From: Scolanthus callimorphus
Lineage: Eukaryota; Cnidaria; Anthozoa; Actiniaria; Edwardsiidae
Assembly (NCBI GenBank): GCA_033964015.1
Contig: CM066923.1
Coordinates: forward strand, 24,688,168 to 24,752,167
Length of the DNA: 64,000 nucleotides
Direction: 5' to 3'
Part shown: positions 44,902-56,900 of the stretch, piece after piece
Position numbering within the stretch: the first letter of the stretch is position 1
Layout: the number at the start of each line of letters is the position of its first letter
The notes under the pieces: generated by a model
Seen by the model: the letters and a program-made list of their open reading frames with translations, nothing else
Told to the model about the DNA's origin: nothing
Databases searched by the model: none
Position numbers and translations under genes: made by a program

Positions 44902-47900
44902 CTAAAACACAGGGATCCGTGATCGCGGGACTTGCTGCAGATCATCGTCTAACGTTAGCAGCGCCTGCAAAATAACAAGCGATAAAATGACTATTGTAGG
45001 AACTTCATATAGAGTAACTTCCTAGTGCACACTGTATAAAATGTCTAATAATATAGAAGGAACTTTTTCGCGCAAAGAGTTCATTAGGAAAAGTAGAATC
45101 GCTGCAGCATAGAATCTCATCTGATAATGGACAGGGCGCACTTAGACGCACGTCAGCGCTCACACTTTTTCGTGCAAAGAGTTCATTGGGAAGAACAGAA
45201 TCGCCCGCACATTTAGACGCACGTCAGCGCACACTCTTTTACGCGCAAAGAGTTCATTAGGAAGAGTAGAATCGCTCCAGCATAGAATCTCACGGGATAA
45301 TGGACAGGACGCACGTCAGCGCTCACACTTTTTCGCGCAAAGAGTTCTCTAGGAAGAGTAAAATCGCTCCAGCATAGAATCTCACGGGATAATGGACAGG
45401 AAGCACATAGACGCACGTCAGCGCTCACACGTTTTCGCGCAAAGAGTTCATTAAGAAGAGTAGAATCGCTCCAGCATATAATCTCACGGGATAATGGACA
45501 GGGCGCACTTAGACGCACATCAGCGCTCACAATGTTTCGCCCAAAGAGTTCATTAAGAAGAGTAGAATCGCCCCAGCATAGAATCTCACGGGATAATGGA
45601 CAGGGCGCACTTAGACGCACGTCAGCGATCACACTTTTTCGCGAAAAGAGTTCGTTAGGAAGAGTAGAATCGCTCCAGCATAGAATCTCACGGGATAACG
45701 GACAGGGCGCACTTAGACGCACATCAGCGCTCACAATGTTTCGCGCAAAGAGTTCATTAAGAAGAGTAGAATCGCTGCAGCATAGAGTCTCACGGGATAA
45801 TGGACAGGACGCACTTAGACGCACGTCAGCGCTCACACTTTTTCGCGAAAAGAGTTCATTAGGAAAAGTAGAATCGCTGCAGCATAGAATCTCAAGGGAT
45901 AATGGACAGGGCGCACTTACACGCACGTCAGTGCTCACACATTTTCACGCAAAGAGTTCATTAGGAATAGGCCTTTCCAGATTGTGCTCGGCACTTTTTT
46001 AGCACAATTTGGCTTTGGGAGCACTATTTTCATCAGAGAGCACTTTTTTGGCCAAAGAGCATCTTCTGACAACTTTTTGGTAAACAAGCCAATTTCTAGC
46101 TTATTTGAAGCAAATTACTGGATTGTTTTGTTTTATATAGCTATTTCAAGTTCCTTTGACTACAAATAACATCTCACCTAGGCTAAAAACGGCGATTTCA
46201 ACATTTGATTGGGTATCCATTCCTGTGGTACAGTATTGGGTAGCCTGTGAGCTGTGGAACTAGTTAATAACTAATCTAACGCCTTATATAGAATATCTGT
46301 CTGCCCAGATCAAAATGACGGACGCTTCGTCGAATGGCGAAGAAATCGAAGATAATCCCATAGAAACTGCCATAAGTAGAGGCGCTTCATTATCAGAACC
46401 GGCAAAAGAGCCCATTTCCCGAAAGCGAAAGATTATAGTCAATGATGGGAAATATAATTAAAGTATTATTCCGTTATTTGTGCAATTATTGACTTGTTTT
46501 CATTGGAAACTTGCCTTTTAGTTGCAAATCTACTGGAAAGCATCTTTTCTTTCAAATAATTAAAAATATTCGGTAGCACTTTTTTTAGTTTTGGAGCAAC
46601 TTTTGAGCACTATTTTGATTTTGGAGCACTTTTTCGGCATCTTTTGGGCATTTTTGGGAGCACTTTTTTAGCTTTTTGGGAGCACAATCTGGAAAGGCCT
46701 AATTAGGAAGAGTAGAATCGGAACTCTAAAATTGGATTGGCCTACGGCCTTTGGAGTTTCTCCGAATTTTTTCATCCAATTTTTGTTCTTAATTGGACAG
46801 CATGGAGCCCTATTATATGAACTAATCACAGGCAGCCCAAGTACAATGGTCGTTTATAAAAAGTTTATTTGGCTTGGCGATATTGATAGTGTTTATGTGG
46901 CTTTGTATAAGAGTAATCGAAAAACTCGCTAAATTGCTATAAAATCTTCACTGAGTTCTGGTAAATTATAGCAAATAAAAGTAGAAGACTTACATTAAGT
47001 TGTCCCGTTGTCCTTTCCTCGTCTAGAGGCGTTGAAGAGGGTTCCACCAGACAGAGGTTAGAGGGGTCTGGTGGAACCCTCGGAAACACTCTTCAACGCC
47101 TCTAGACGAGGAAAGGAAGGACAACAGGACAACCTAAGTCTTCTACTTTTATTTGCTATAATAGACCAAATCGGCTAACGGTGTTTACATCTTGTTGCCA
47201 CCCAATTCAGATCATGTGATGATTCCCTTGGGTAGTTACAATTGTCCAATTTTTCTCACTTGACCGATTGCACGAGCACATGTGCAGAACTAACAAAAGT
47301 ATCCACCCAAAGGAATCATCACATGACCCGAATTGGGTGGCAACAAGATGTAAACACCGTTAGCCGATTTGGTCTATTTACCAGAACTCAGTGACGATTT
47401 TATAGCAATTTAGAGATTGTTTCGATTATGTATCAGTCAATTCCAGCGTTGACCATCCCCCCCCCCCCCCCCCCCCGGGACACCGTGGGGCATTTGCACA
47501 CCACTGCCTTCCCTGGGGTGGGGAATTTTGAAAATTTTGCTGGCCCCGGGGTCGGGAGTTGTTTTTCCCCGGGGGAGGGGGTGGGGAATTTTAGTTCTCT
47601 CATCTCAAGCGCGTCGAGTTTTGCGGAACGACAACACCAGTTATAACTATCGATTGGCAGTTACAATGTCCCAGTTACAGAGCATAACGCCACATAAAAT
47701 ATAATGCAGAGCATGGCCCGTATACACCACGTTTTGGGAAGACACATTTGCGAATTTCGCAGTTAACTTCTTCTATAGAGAAGAAACAGTTTTCGCAATT
47801 TCGTCTCATATCAGTGGAAAAACATAAAAATGAATTGACACTATAAACAGAGTCCAATTTCGCAAAAAGTCAAAACATTACAGCGAAATAGTTGCTTTGC

Positions 47901-50900
47901 AAATAGAATGATGGTAAATTTCGCATTGAGAGATTCCTTGGACAATCATAGCGAATGGCCTAGGTATGTCTAACGATATAGTAGTAATACCTTGCCTTAT
48001 AGTAGAAGACTTTTTGCGCCACATTCTTATAGATTTGTTTCACTTCTTTATTTGTTTCACTTTCAGTGAAATAAGACTCGTTCAAAGACGAGAAAACTAA
48101 AGTACATTTAAAAACGAATTATAAATGCTCGGACAGTATAAATGGAGTTGAAGTTTTGAGCGGAACCTTCCTGTTGTGACCTTTGTCACGCAGTGTCGAT
48201 GGAATCTTCGTCTTTTCTGGTCCCGGGGGAGGGGCATTTTCCGTTCTTTGTCTTCCCCGCCGTGGGATATTTTGCATTTTTGCTAGCCCGGGGGCGGGGA
48301 ATTTTCAGTTTTATTTTTTGAAATGACAAAAATCCCGGGGGTGCCAAGCCAGAATAAACTTTTTATAAAAGACCATTGTACTTGGGCTGCCTGTGAACTA
48401 ATGAACACTTGTTCGCACTTATCTTCAGCGCTTGATCAGTTGATAAAAAATCGCAGACGAAAGACACGAGCAAAACTGGTCACAGTTCCCCATTGTAATT
48501 ATAAATCACTCACCAGAAAAGAAAAGAACATTGCGCATGCGGACAGGAAGTGCCAAATATCATGGTCGTCATAGAAACCCACTAGGCGACACTGGGTGTT
48601 CCCTTCTCGGGAGTGGGCGGGGCTTTCCTGGCGATCAAATTATAGGAGAACTAACATCACAATGACAATCTATGGCTAGAGGTGGGAATGTTTCAAAGGT
48701 TTTCTTGACCTGTTGGACAGCCATTCAACACGAGATGGGGCTTTTGGGGAAGTGGTCGAAATTTCTGTACTCGAATGGAACACGGTGGGGTGGTGTATGC
48801 CGCAGCCAGCCTTGTTTTGGGAAAAAATTGCCATTTTTAACTGCGAATATCTCGTAAAATAATAAATGAATACAAAAGATTGGCTCAGCACCGTCTTCTT
48901 TATAGCGAGAGCAACACATCCATGCAATAATATCCAACATCCCTTACTTGAACACGGAGAAAATGAGCATTAAAAAACAGGTAGGGGGGGGGGGTGGGTG
49001 GTTTGAACCCGGGACTTACCACCTCCCGTGATAAAATCGGGTTCCGCTCGAGTACAAATTTTTTGACCGCTTGCTTTGCCTTGATACACCTATTTCAATT
49101 AACGTTGCTCTACAAAACGTCAAACCATGAATCATGCATCATAATGAAGACGCTATTTCTCGTATTTTCCTCGAGTTTGGCAAACCAAACTAAGTAAAAC
49201 CACCCAATGACACTTTGTTTACTACTTTGAGACACGATTTGGCGTGAACCGCTTCGTTTTAGGCGGGAATTGCCATTACGACTTATGAAGCATGGTTCAT
49301 GGTTTTACGTTTTGCAGAGCAACGTTAATTGAAACAGGTGTATACACATATGGGGAGACAATCAGATCGACTGGTACCTCTTCCCCCAGTACCAGGGACG
49401 TCAACTCTCCTTGTTTTGCCTGGAGTCTCAAGATTTTCACTCCTGCCTCTCGGCAAAAAATTTTCCTGAATTGCCTTTCTGTATATTTATTGCATTTCTC
49501 CTAAGGGACCGTTCATTTTTTATCAGGGACGGGGGGCTGGTGGAAATGAGGGGGGGTCACCCAAAAAAATACGGCCTCAAAGGGGGGGGTCACCCAAAAA
49601 ATACGCCACTAAAGGGGGGGGGGGGTCACCCAAAAAAATACAAGCACATAACAGGGAGGAAACGAAAAGTTTGTATTTTTTACAGCATGCAATATGTTTG
49701 TTACATGTTTCAACTCGCTTATATGTTTCTAATTTCACTCAATACTTAATAAAAATTTCGGCGCGCTTCGCGCGCATGCACAATTTAACATATAATATGC
49801 ACTGATAGGCCTGCCGGGCAGTCTCTATGTTTGCAAGAACACACCTTAGGTAAGCGTGAGTTCAACGTTTAGTCATTTGGGCCGCGCTTCAAGCACATGA
49901 ATAATTTCTTCATTTGCGGAGCGCATGAAAAATATTACCTAAAGGCTCAGGAGCCCTTCACTAGGAGTTTTCATCTAACCTATATAACTAGCGCATTTCC
50001 TGGGCTCCTGACAGGCTTTGTTTACTATACACAAAAAACCATCTACCCATTTTCTGAGGCTTGATGAAATGCGGTTATCAAAAGTTGGGCGCGCTTCGCG
50101 CGCAAAGAAAGAATTATGTGACCCCTCTTTATGTAAAATGTCTTCTACTAGGTCAAATAGTGGACCTGAGGTGGGTGTCACGAAAACGTTTAATAGTTCT
50201 GAGGGGGGATCGGTTCCTTAGCTTTGACAGAAGTAAGAAAAACGTTAAGAAGAATGAGACTGCATCACTTAGGCAAGAGTCTATATTACAGGGCAAGCAT
50301 TTATAAGAGGGGGGGGGGGGCACAAGAAAAAATACATTGGATTTTGGGGGGCCACCTAAAATAATACGGACATGAAAGGGGGGGCCACCCAAAGAAATAC
50401 AGGGTCTCCCCTCATTTCCACCAGCCCCCCCTCCCTGATAAAAAATGAACGGTCCCTAATTTCTTGGAATGTTAAAAAATTCCTGCAGCCATTACAAGGT
50501 AACCCTGTATACAACGTATGCACGTGTTGTGATTGACAAAAACAACACCTCTCGATTATGTAGATATTGGCAGTATATAAACAGCTTAACGTTCCTGCTA
50601 ACTTTACGAAAAAGCACGAAAAATTCACCAAAACGTGCAGGTAATTGAGAAACAACCTGGTCCCCAGGGTCTTCTCGGTCGTCTTTCAAAATGGCGGTTA
50701 GCCTCAGAGAAGACCCTGGGGGAGGCTGAGTCACGTGACCGTTTCGAAACAAAGGACAAATGTCGTTCTCATGTCCTCAAACGATAGTCACGTGACTCAG
50801 CCTCCCCCAGGGTCTTCTCTGAGGCTAACCGCCATTTTGAAAAACGACCGAGAAGACCCTGGGGACGAGGTTGATTGAGACGTCGTTCTCTTGGTCGCCA

Positions 50901-53900
50901 TGTTTTTCTCGGCCAAACGGCATGGGAAAGAGATAAAACCACAGGCAGCCCAAGCGGATTCGCAAAAAAAAACGACATCACGTTCTTGATATGGTAAGTA
51001 TTATGGTCTACCTGCCATGACGTCAGACGTCTGAAGAAGAACACGAGGGCAATAATCCAGCACAGCAGCGACAGACCGCTCACCACAAATGGGAGGGGTA
51101 AGATGCGCTCCTTGTTCCGTAGCTGAGGATAGAAATCAAAGTTACTAAAACTTTCGCTTTTTGAACGATAGACCACGTCTTCACGATTACAACCAATGTC
51201 GTAGTGGCTCTCGTGCTTTTTTAGCGAGTTTTCAGGTCAGGGAGTTGTGATTACATTACTAATGACACTCAGACGCTACTTATGGTAGCGTCATGTAAGC
51301 TCGTAAATAGTAGTAACCACGTCCCTCTTGCCATAATATTGATTTATGGCAAACAATTCAACGGAAATGATAATTTATTCGATAACGTCATATTTTTAAA
51401 GAATATTGATAACTTTTTAGTGCTGTAAATCGATCCTGAGCATGTAAGCTCTGTAGAAAAAAAGTCGATAAACATCGATCAGAAACATATAACTTAGTTG
51501 AAACATGTAACGGCGAACCAAGCTGTGGAATATTCGTGGCCAGTTTATGACCATATTTGGTCAATAATGAACTCTCGACTGCTAACCCAAGCAGGTTTTC
51601 TCCTCATAATATTTCATTTTTCGCTCAAATAAAGTAGAGCAACAGTGGTAAGTGATAATATGCTAACATTTAACATCTTGAAGTATTGCAACAACATTAT
51701 TTTCAAAATCTGTTCAATTGTTTATTCTGTGAATATTCTGCAGCTTGGCACTAAAGCAATGTATGTTTGTTACACGTTTCAACTCACTTATAGCGGAGCT
51801 CCAGCGCGGGCCGAAGGCCCGCGCAAGCGGAGCACCATACCTAAGGGAAAAACGTATACCATCGAGTTGATTTTTGAACGTCACGGGCATTTTGGATCAT
51901 TTTGATGACGTCATTGATGGCGTGAGGGAACGTGACTTTGGTGTAGAGTTCCTCTGATGGTCTTTGAAAGTTTGTCCAAGTTTGGCTTCTAGAGAAGCTT
52001 TCCTTCGGGAGATATGATTTTTTCTTTATTTTTCTGGTATTAAACCTATAGTGTCCGCCGTCCGTCCGCCGTCCGTCGTCCGTGTACACATGGGAACCCT
52101 GTGGTATGCAAAGAAAAAATTATATCTCCTCAAGGGAACATGCTAAGACAGCCATACTTGGGATATTTTGTCTATGCCACAAGGGGGGTGCTGTAGCACG
52201 GTCACGTGATGTGACGTCATCGATGACGTCATCTATGCTTAAAAATGAATATCTCGTGAAGAGAAGACTATAAAACAACCAAACTTGGGTAGTGTGGTCT
52301 TGGTCACCAGATGAGCGAAATGAAGTGGTCACGTGATGTGACGTCATCGATGACGTCATCTATGCTTGAAAAATGAATATCTCGTGAAGAGAAGACTCTA
52401 AAACAACCAAACTTGGGTAGTGTGGTCTAGGTCACCAGATGAGCGAAATGAGGTGGTCACGTGATGTGACGTCATCGATGACGTCATCTATGCTTGAAAA
52501 ATGAATATCTCGTCAAGAGAAGACTCTAGAACAACCAAACTTGGGTAGTGTGGTCTAGGTCACCAGATGAGCAAAATGAAGTGGTCACGTGATGTGACGT
52601 CATCGATGACGTCATCTATGCTTGAAAAAATAATATCTCGTGAAGGGAAAACTCTAAAAGAACCAAACTTGGGTAGTGTGGTCTAGGCCACCATATGATC
52701 GAAATGAAGTGGTCACGTGATATGACGTCATCGATGACGTCATCTATGCTTGGAAAATGAATATCTCGTGAAGAGAAGACTCTAAAACAACCAAACTTGG
52801 GCAGTGTGGTCTTGGTCACCAGATGAGCGAAATGAAGTGGTCACGTGATGTGACGTCACCGATGACGTCATCTATGCTTGAAAAATGAATATCTCGTCAA
52901 GAGAAGACTCTAGAACAACCAAACTTGGGTAGTGTGGTCTAGGTCACCAGATGAGCAAAATGAAGTGGTCACGTGATGTGACGTCATCGATGACGTCATC
53001 TATGCTTGAAAAAATAATATCTCGTGAAGGGAAAACTCTAAAAGAACCAAACTTGGGTAGTGTAGTCTAGGCCACCATATGAACGAAATGAAGTGGTCAC
53101 GTGATATGACGTCATCGATGACGTCATCTATGCTTGAAAAATTAATATCTCGTGAAGACTCTAAAGCAACCATATAAACCATGTACACATGGGAATCCCT
53201 TTCATTCACATAGAAAATTTTATAACCAGGAGCTCCGCTTTTAGCCAGTGGCTAAATCTATATATTATGTTTCTGCATCGATATATTTATTGAAAAATCG
53301 ATCGTCACAACAGAGCTAGCGATCGAGTTTATCGATAAAATTAATCGATTATTATCGATTAAAATTGACAAATATCGATTTTATTGTGTTATCGATTTAT
53401 TGCTTTGTTACCCCGGGATATATATCCACCACTATTCACCTTATCTCCCTTGTCGTCTCTCCCCGTGGTCGGGTAATATTCAGTAATCTATATTTCTATG
53501 CCTTACCTTCATGATAACATAGAAGCCGATGTATAGGAGGCCATTAACTATTAATATCGCCAGTAAATATGTAGCAAAATCCTTGGGTAGATTCACAACA
53601 CCGTAGATGGCACTGAAAACAAGAAGACTGATTCAGATTAGGAGTCCATCATTGCCCTAGAGCTACAGGGGCGGATTTAGGAAAAAAATTGACTGTAGCG
53701 CAATAGCATTTATGACAATAAGACCCGGTACATTTCTGGTACGGTACGGTCACACAAGACCCGCAGTATAGTACCGGACCGATTTTGGCACGGCTAGGTC
53801 CCGCACGGTCCGGTGTGAACACTGTTGCAAAACGTACCAGAATTGTACCGGTACCGTGTGAACGGGATCTAAATGACCAAAAAAATCTACAAACTCCCTG

Positions 53901-56900
53901 AACTGTTCTGGCATTTGCTATAGTTGCAATCCGTGCCTGAGCTGATTTCAATCAAATCGCAAAGTGATTACTCATTCTGAGTGATTCCAAATTAATCTCC
54001 CGTTTCTAACCCCTGTTGAGGCCCCCAGTCACAGCTACCCACCCTGGACTTTTTTAACTTGAACCACCCACCCTGGAATTCCAGTAATTTTCTCATGACC
54101 AACCTGGAAATTGCGCTTACCCACCATCGAATTCCGTATTTTAACATTGCCCATCCTGGGATTTCAAGCTCTACTTTGACCACTCACCCTGTAATTCCAA
54201 GCTCCATTTTGACCACCCACCCTGGAATTCCAGAGGTCCTCAACAGGGATGGCGCAAATCTTTTTTTTGCGACTGCCCATCGAAACCGGTTCTGCGAAAT
54301 CTTCTCCCCCCCCCCCCCTTCCTTTTCTGGAAGGACTAGCTCTACCATTGGGTTTTCAAGGGGTTGCAATTTTTTTGGGGGATGGCCCAATAACACGTGG
54401 CTGCTCATGAACCATTTAATTTTCAGTTTCACAGGAAATTTCCGAGGTCATGCCAGAGAATTTTCAAAAGAATATTTTTAAGACAGACAAGCCCAGCAAC
54501 TTAATAGAGATATGATGTAATTTATTTACAATTTCAAACTATAGAATTCTTCTCGCTAACAATAAATTCCCTGAGCTGACAATAAGCTAGACAATCTTAC
54601 ATAAAATATCGCGTGACAGCACAAAAATTAAAACAGACACACATTTTACATGTCAACTTACAATATTTAAGAAATATTCTATTCAAGATAAATATATTAC
54701 GTTCATGACAGAACTCCTCTAAAATTTGTACGTTGTACGTTCGTAAGATGTGTTTTATATTGCTGAACGCGTTAATTCCTGTCAGTTCAAGAACTGCTTT
54801 TCTTCTCTGATTTCTTGGGCAGTAAAACCGCTTGAATGTTCGGCAGTACACCGCCTTGCGCTATCGTGACCCCTTGGAGTAACTTGTTCAATTCCTCGTC
54901 GTTCCTTACGGCTAGCTGTAAATGTCTTGGGATAATTCTTGTTTTTTTGTTATCCCTGGCAGCATTGCCGGCCAACTCGAGGATCTCTGCGCTCAGATAT
55001 TCTAACACTGCTGCCATATAAACTGGAGCGCCAGCGCCAACACGTTCCGCGTAATTTCCTTTCCTCAAATGTCTGTGGATTCTACCACTGGGAACTGTAA
55101 CCCCGCACGAGAAGAGCGAGTTTTAGACTTTGTGCCTTTAGCTTTACCTTTTCCTCGTCCAGACATTTTCGTTCTTTTCGTACATAAACAGGAAGCGAAA
55201 GCGCAGGAAATTTAAAAAACCCTTTTATATCAGACACTCGGATCGAAATCCACCAATCAGCGTTCATTGCAGAGGCTATATTATTTTGACCCTCATTTTA
55301 TATTCAAAAACACCAGTAAATTCGCTTTCCTAAGAGGTAAGTTGTGTTATTCGCCAATCAAAAACGAGGGTTTTCGATCCGCATACAAAGTAATCCACCG
55401 GCTGTTTTCATATAAATAGCGACGCGTTCACTTGTGCTCGCCACTATATTTTGTTTTGAAGTGAATTTGCTTAGAGTGTTTGTCATTATGCCGCCGGTAA
55501 AAAAGATCGCAGGTTCGAAGGGGGAGAAGAAAGCTGGTAAAAAGTCGCCTACAGATAAAAAGAGAAAATCTAGAAAGCGCAGAGAAACCTATGCGATTTA
55601 TATTTATAAAGTTCTGAAGCAAGTTCACCCGGACACTGGAATTTCTAGCAAAGCTATGGGTATTATGAACTCTTTCGTGAACGATATCTTCGAGCGCATC
55701 GCACAGGAAGCGTCTCGTTTGGCGCATTATAACAAGAAATCTACCATAACAAGCAGGGAAATACAGACCGCCGTTCGTCTGCTTCTCCCTGGCGAACTAG
55801 CCAAGCACGCCGTTAGTGAAGGAACCAAGGCCGTCACTAAATATACAAGCAGCAAATAAACAACATCAGCTGATCGAACCCGCGATCGATCGTTCCATCG
55901 AACCCGCGATCGATCGTTCACCGATCATGTGTTGTTCTCTCACGATCGTGTGTTCCATTGGTAATTCGAACGCTTAGTCTTGAGATTGCCAAGTACAGAA
56001 GGAACTAATACAGTATGTTAGAATATTTTGTTGGATGTTCGTGTATTTTTCGACGCTCAAGAGGTTTACAAGTACTGTATCAGACAAATAATTTAATCTA
56101 CTCACAAGGCCCAGTTGACTATATTTGCTATTAGCAGTAGAAGCATGCGATCCTGTGAATTTCAAAAAGATAAATATTTAGATAGACATCTCGTACATTA
56201 GGGTTATAACTATTATAATCGCTTAACTTGTAAATATTAACATGGATCCTTTTAAATTCAGAGTCTCTATTTTGTAAATGCATTATCTCAAATGAGTGAT
56301 AAATAGAAACTTGATTTGCTCAGTTGGCAAAAGCTTGAATTCTTTTTATATTCTCCATAAAATTAAATTCTGGAACATTCTAAAAACATTCATTTCCACG
56401 GGAGATAAGGGTGCATACACCCTCTCGATACAATCACTGTAGTATTTTTTACTGGAAAATTCCAGGGTGGTAGGGAACAGGAAAATTGCCTCCATGGTAG
56501 GGTTTGGAATATTTCTGGAATGATAGATTTCAGGATAAGGACTTAGCATAAGCCCCCTCCCCCCATTTTTGTGGGATAACTATTTTGAGAGTTGAAGTTT
56601 TTTTTTTCTGCCTGAATTTTTCAGGAGAAAATATGATTTTAGCAGCCGGTCATCAGTAAAACTGGGTATGCAGAGATCACAATTTTTCATATATTTTCTA
56701 ATATTCAGCTCCCCAACTTCATTTTTTGTAGGGGTATAACGGGCATAACGAGGGGGTCCTGGGGTGCATGTTATCCCCCTTTTTAGAAGAAAAATACAGT
56801 AAACATAAGAAAAATTAAGTGAAGCAAGATGCTAGGAAATACCCCCAAAGTTGTTAAAAAGTCAATTCCAAAACAGCTATCTAATTTGTCTGGGACCAGG

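Larger units (their letters stand above)
46929..47413. mobile_element. Outer palindrome carrying two further palindromic insertions
   Basis: The arms CTAAATTGCTATAAAATCTT..GAGTTCTGGTAAAT (46929-46966) and their inverse (47375-47413) enclose two separate palindromes placed side by side. Order of insertion: outer element first, then one inner element, then the other at or next to its TA. Confidence 0.85.

Noticed and set aside
45213..46002. Long open frames on both strands (241 and 156 codons)
   Set aside because: They lie in the 102-bp satellite and repeat with it. Both strands are open at once and no domain is present.
52200..53165. CRISPR-like regular array
   Set aside because: Units are contiguous 128-mers without unique spacers, in an animal intron; this is a satellite.
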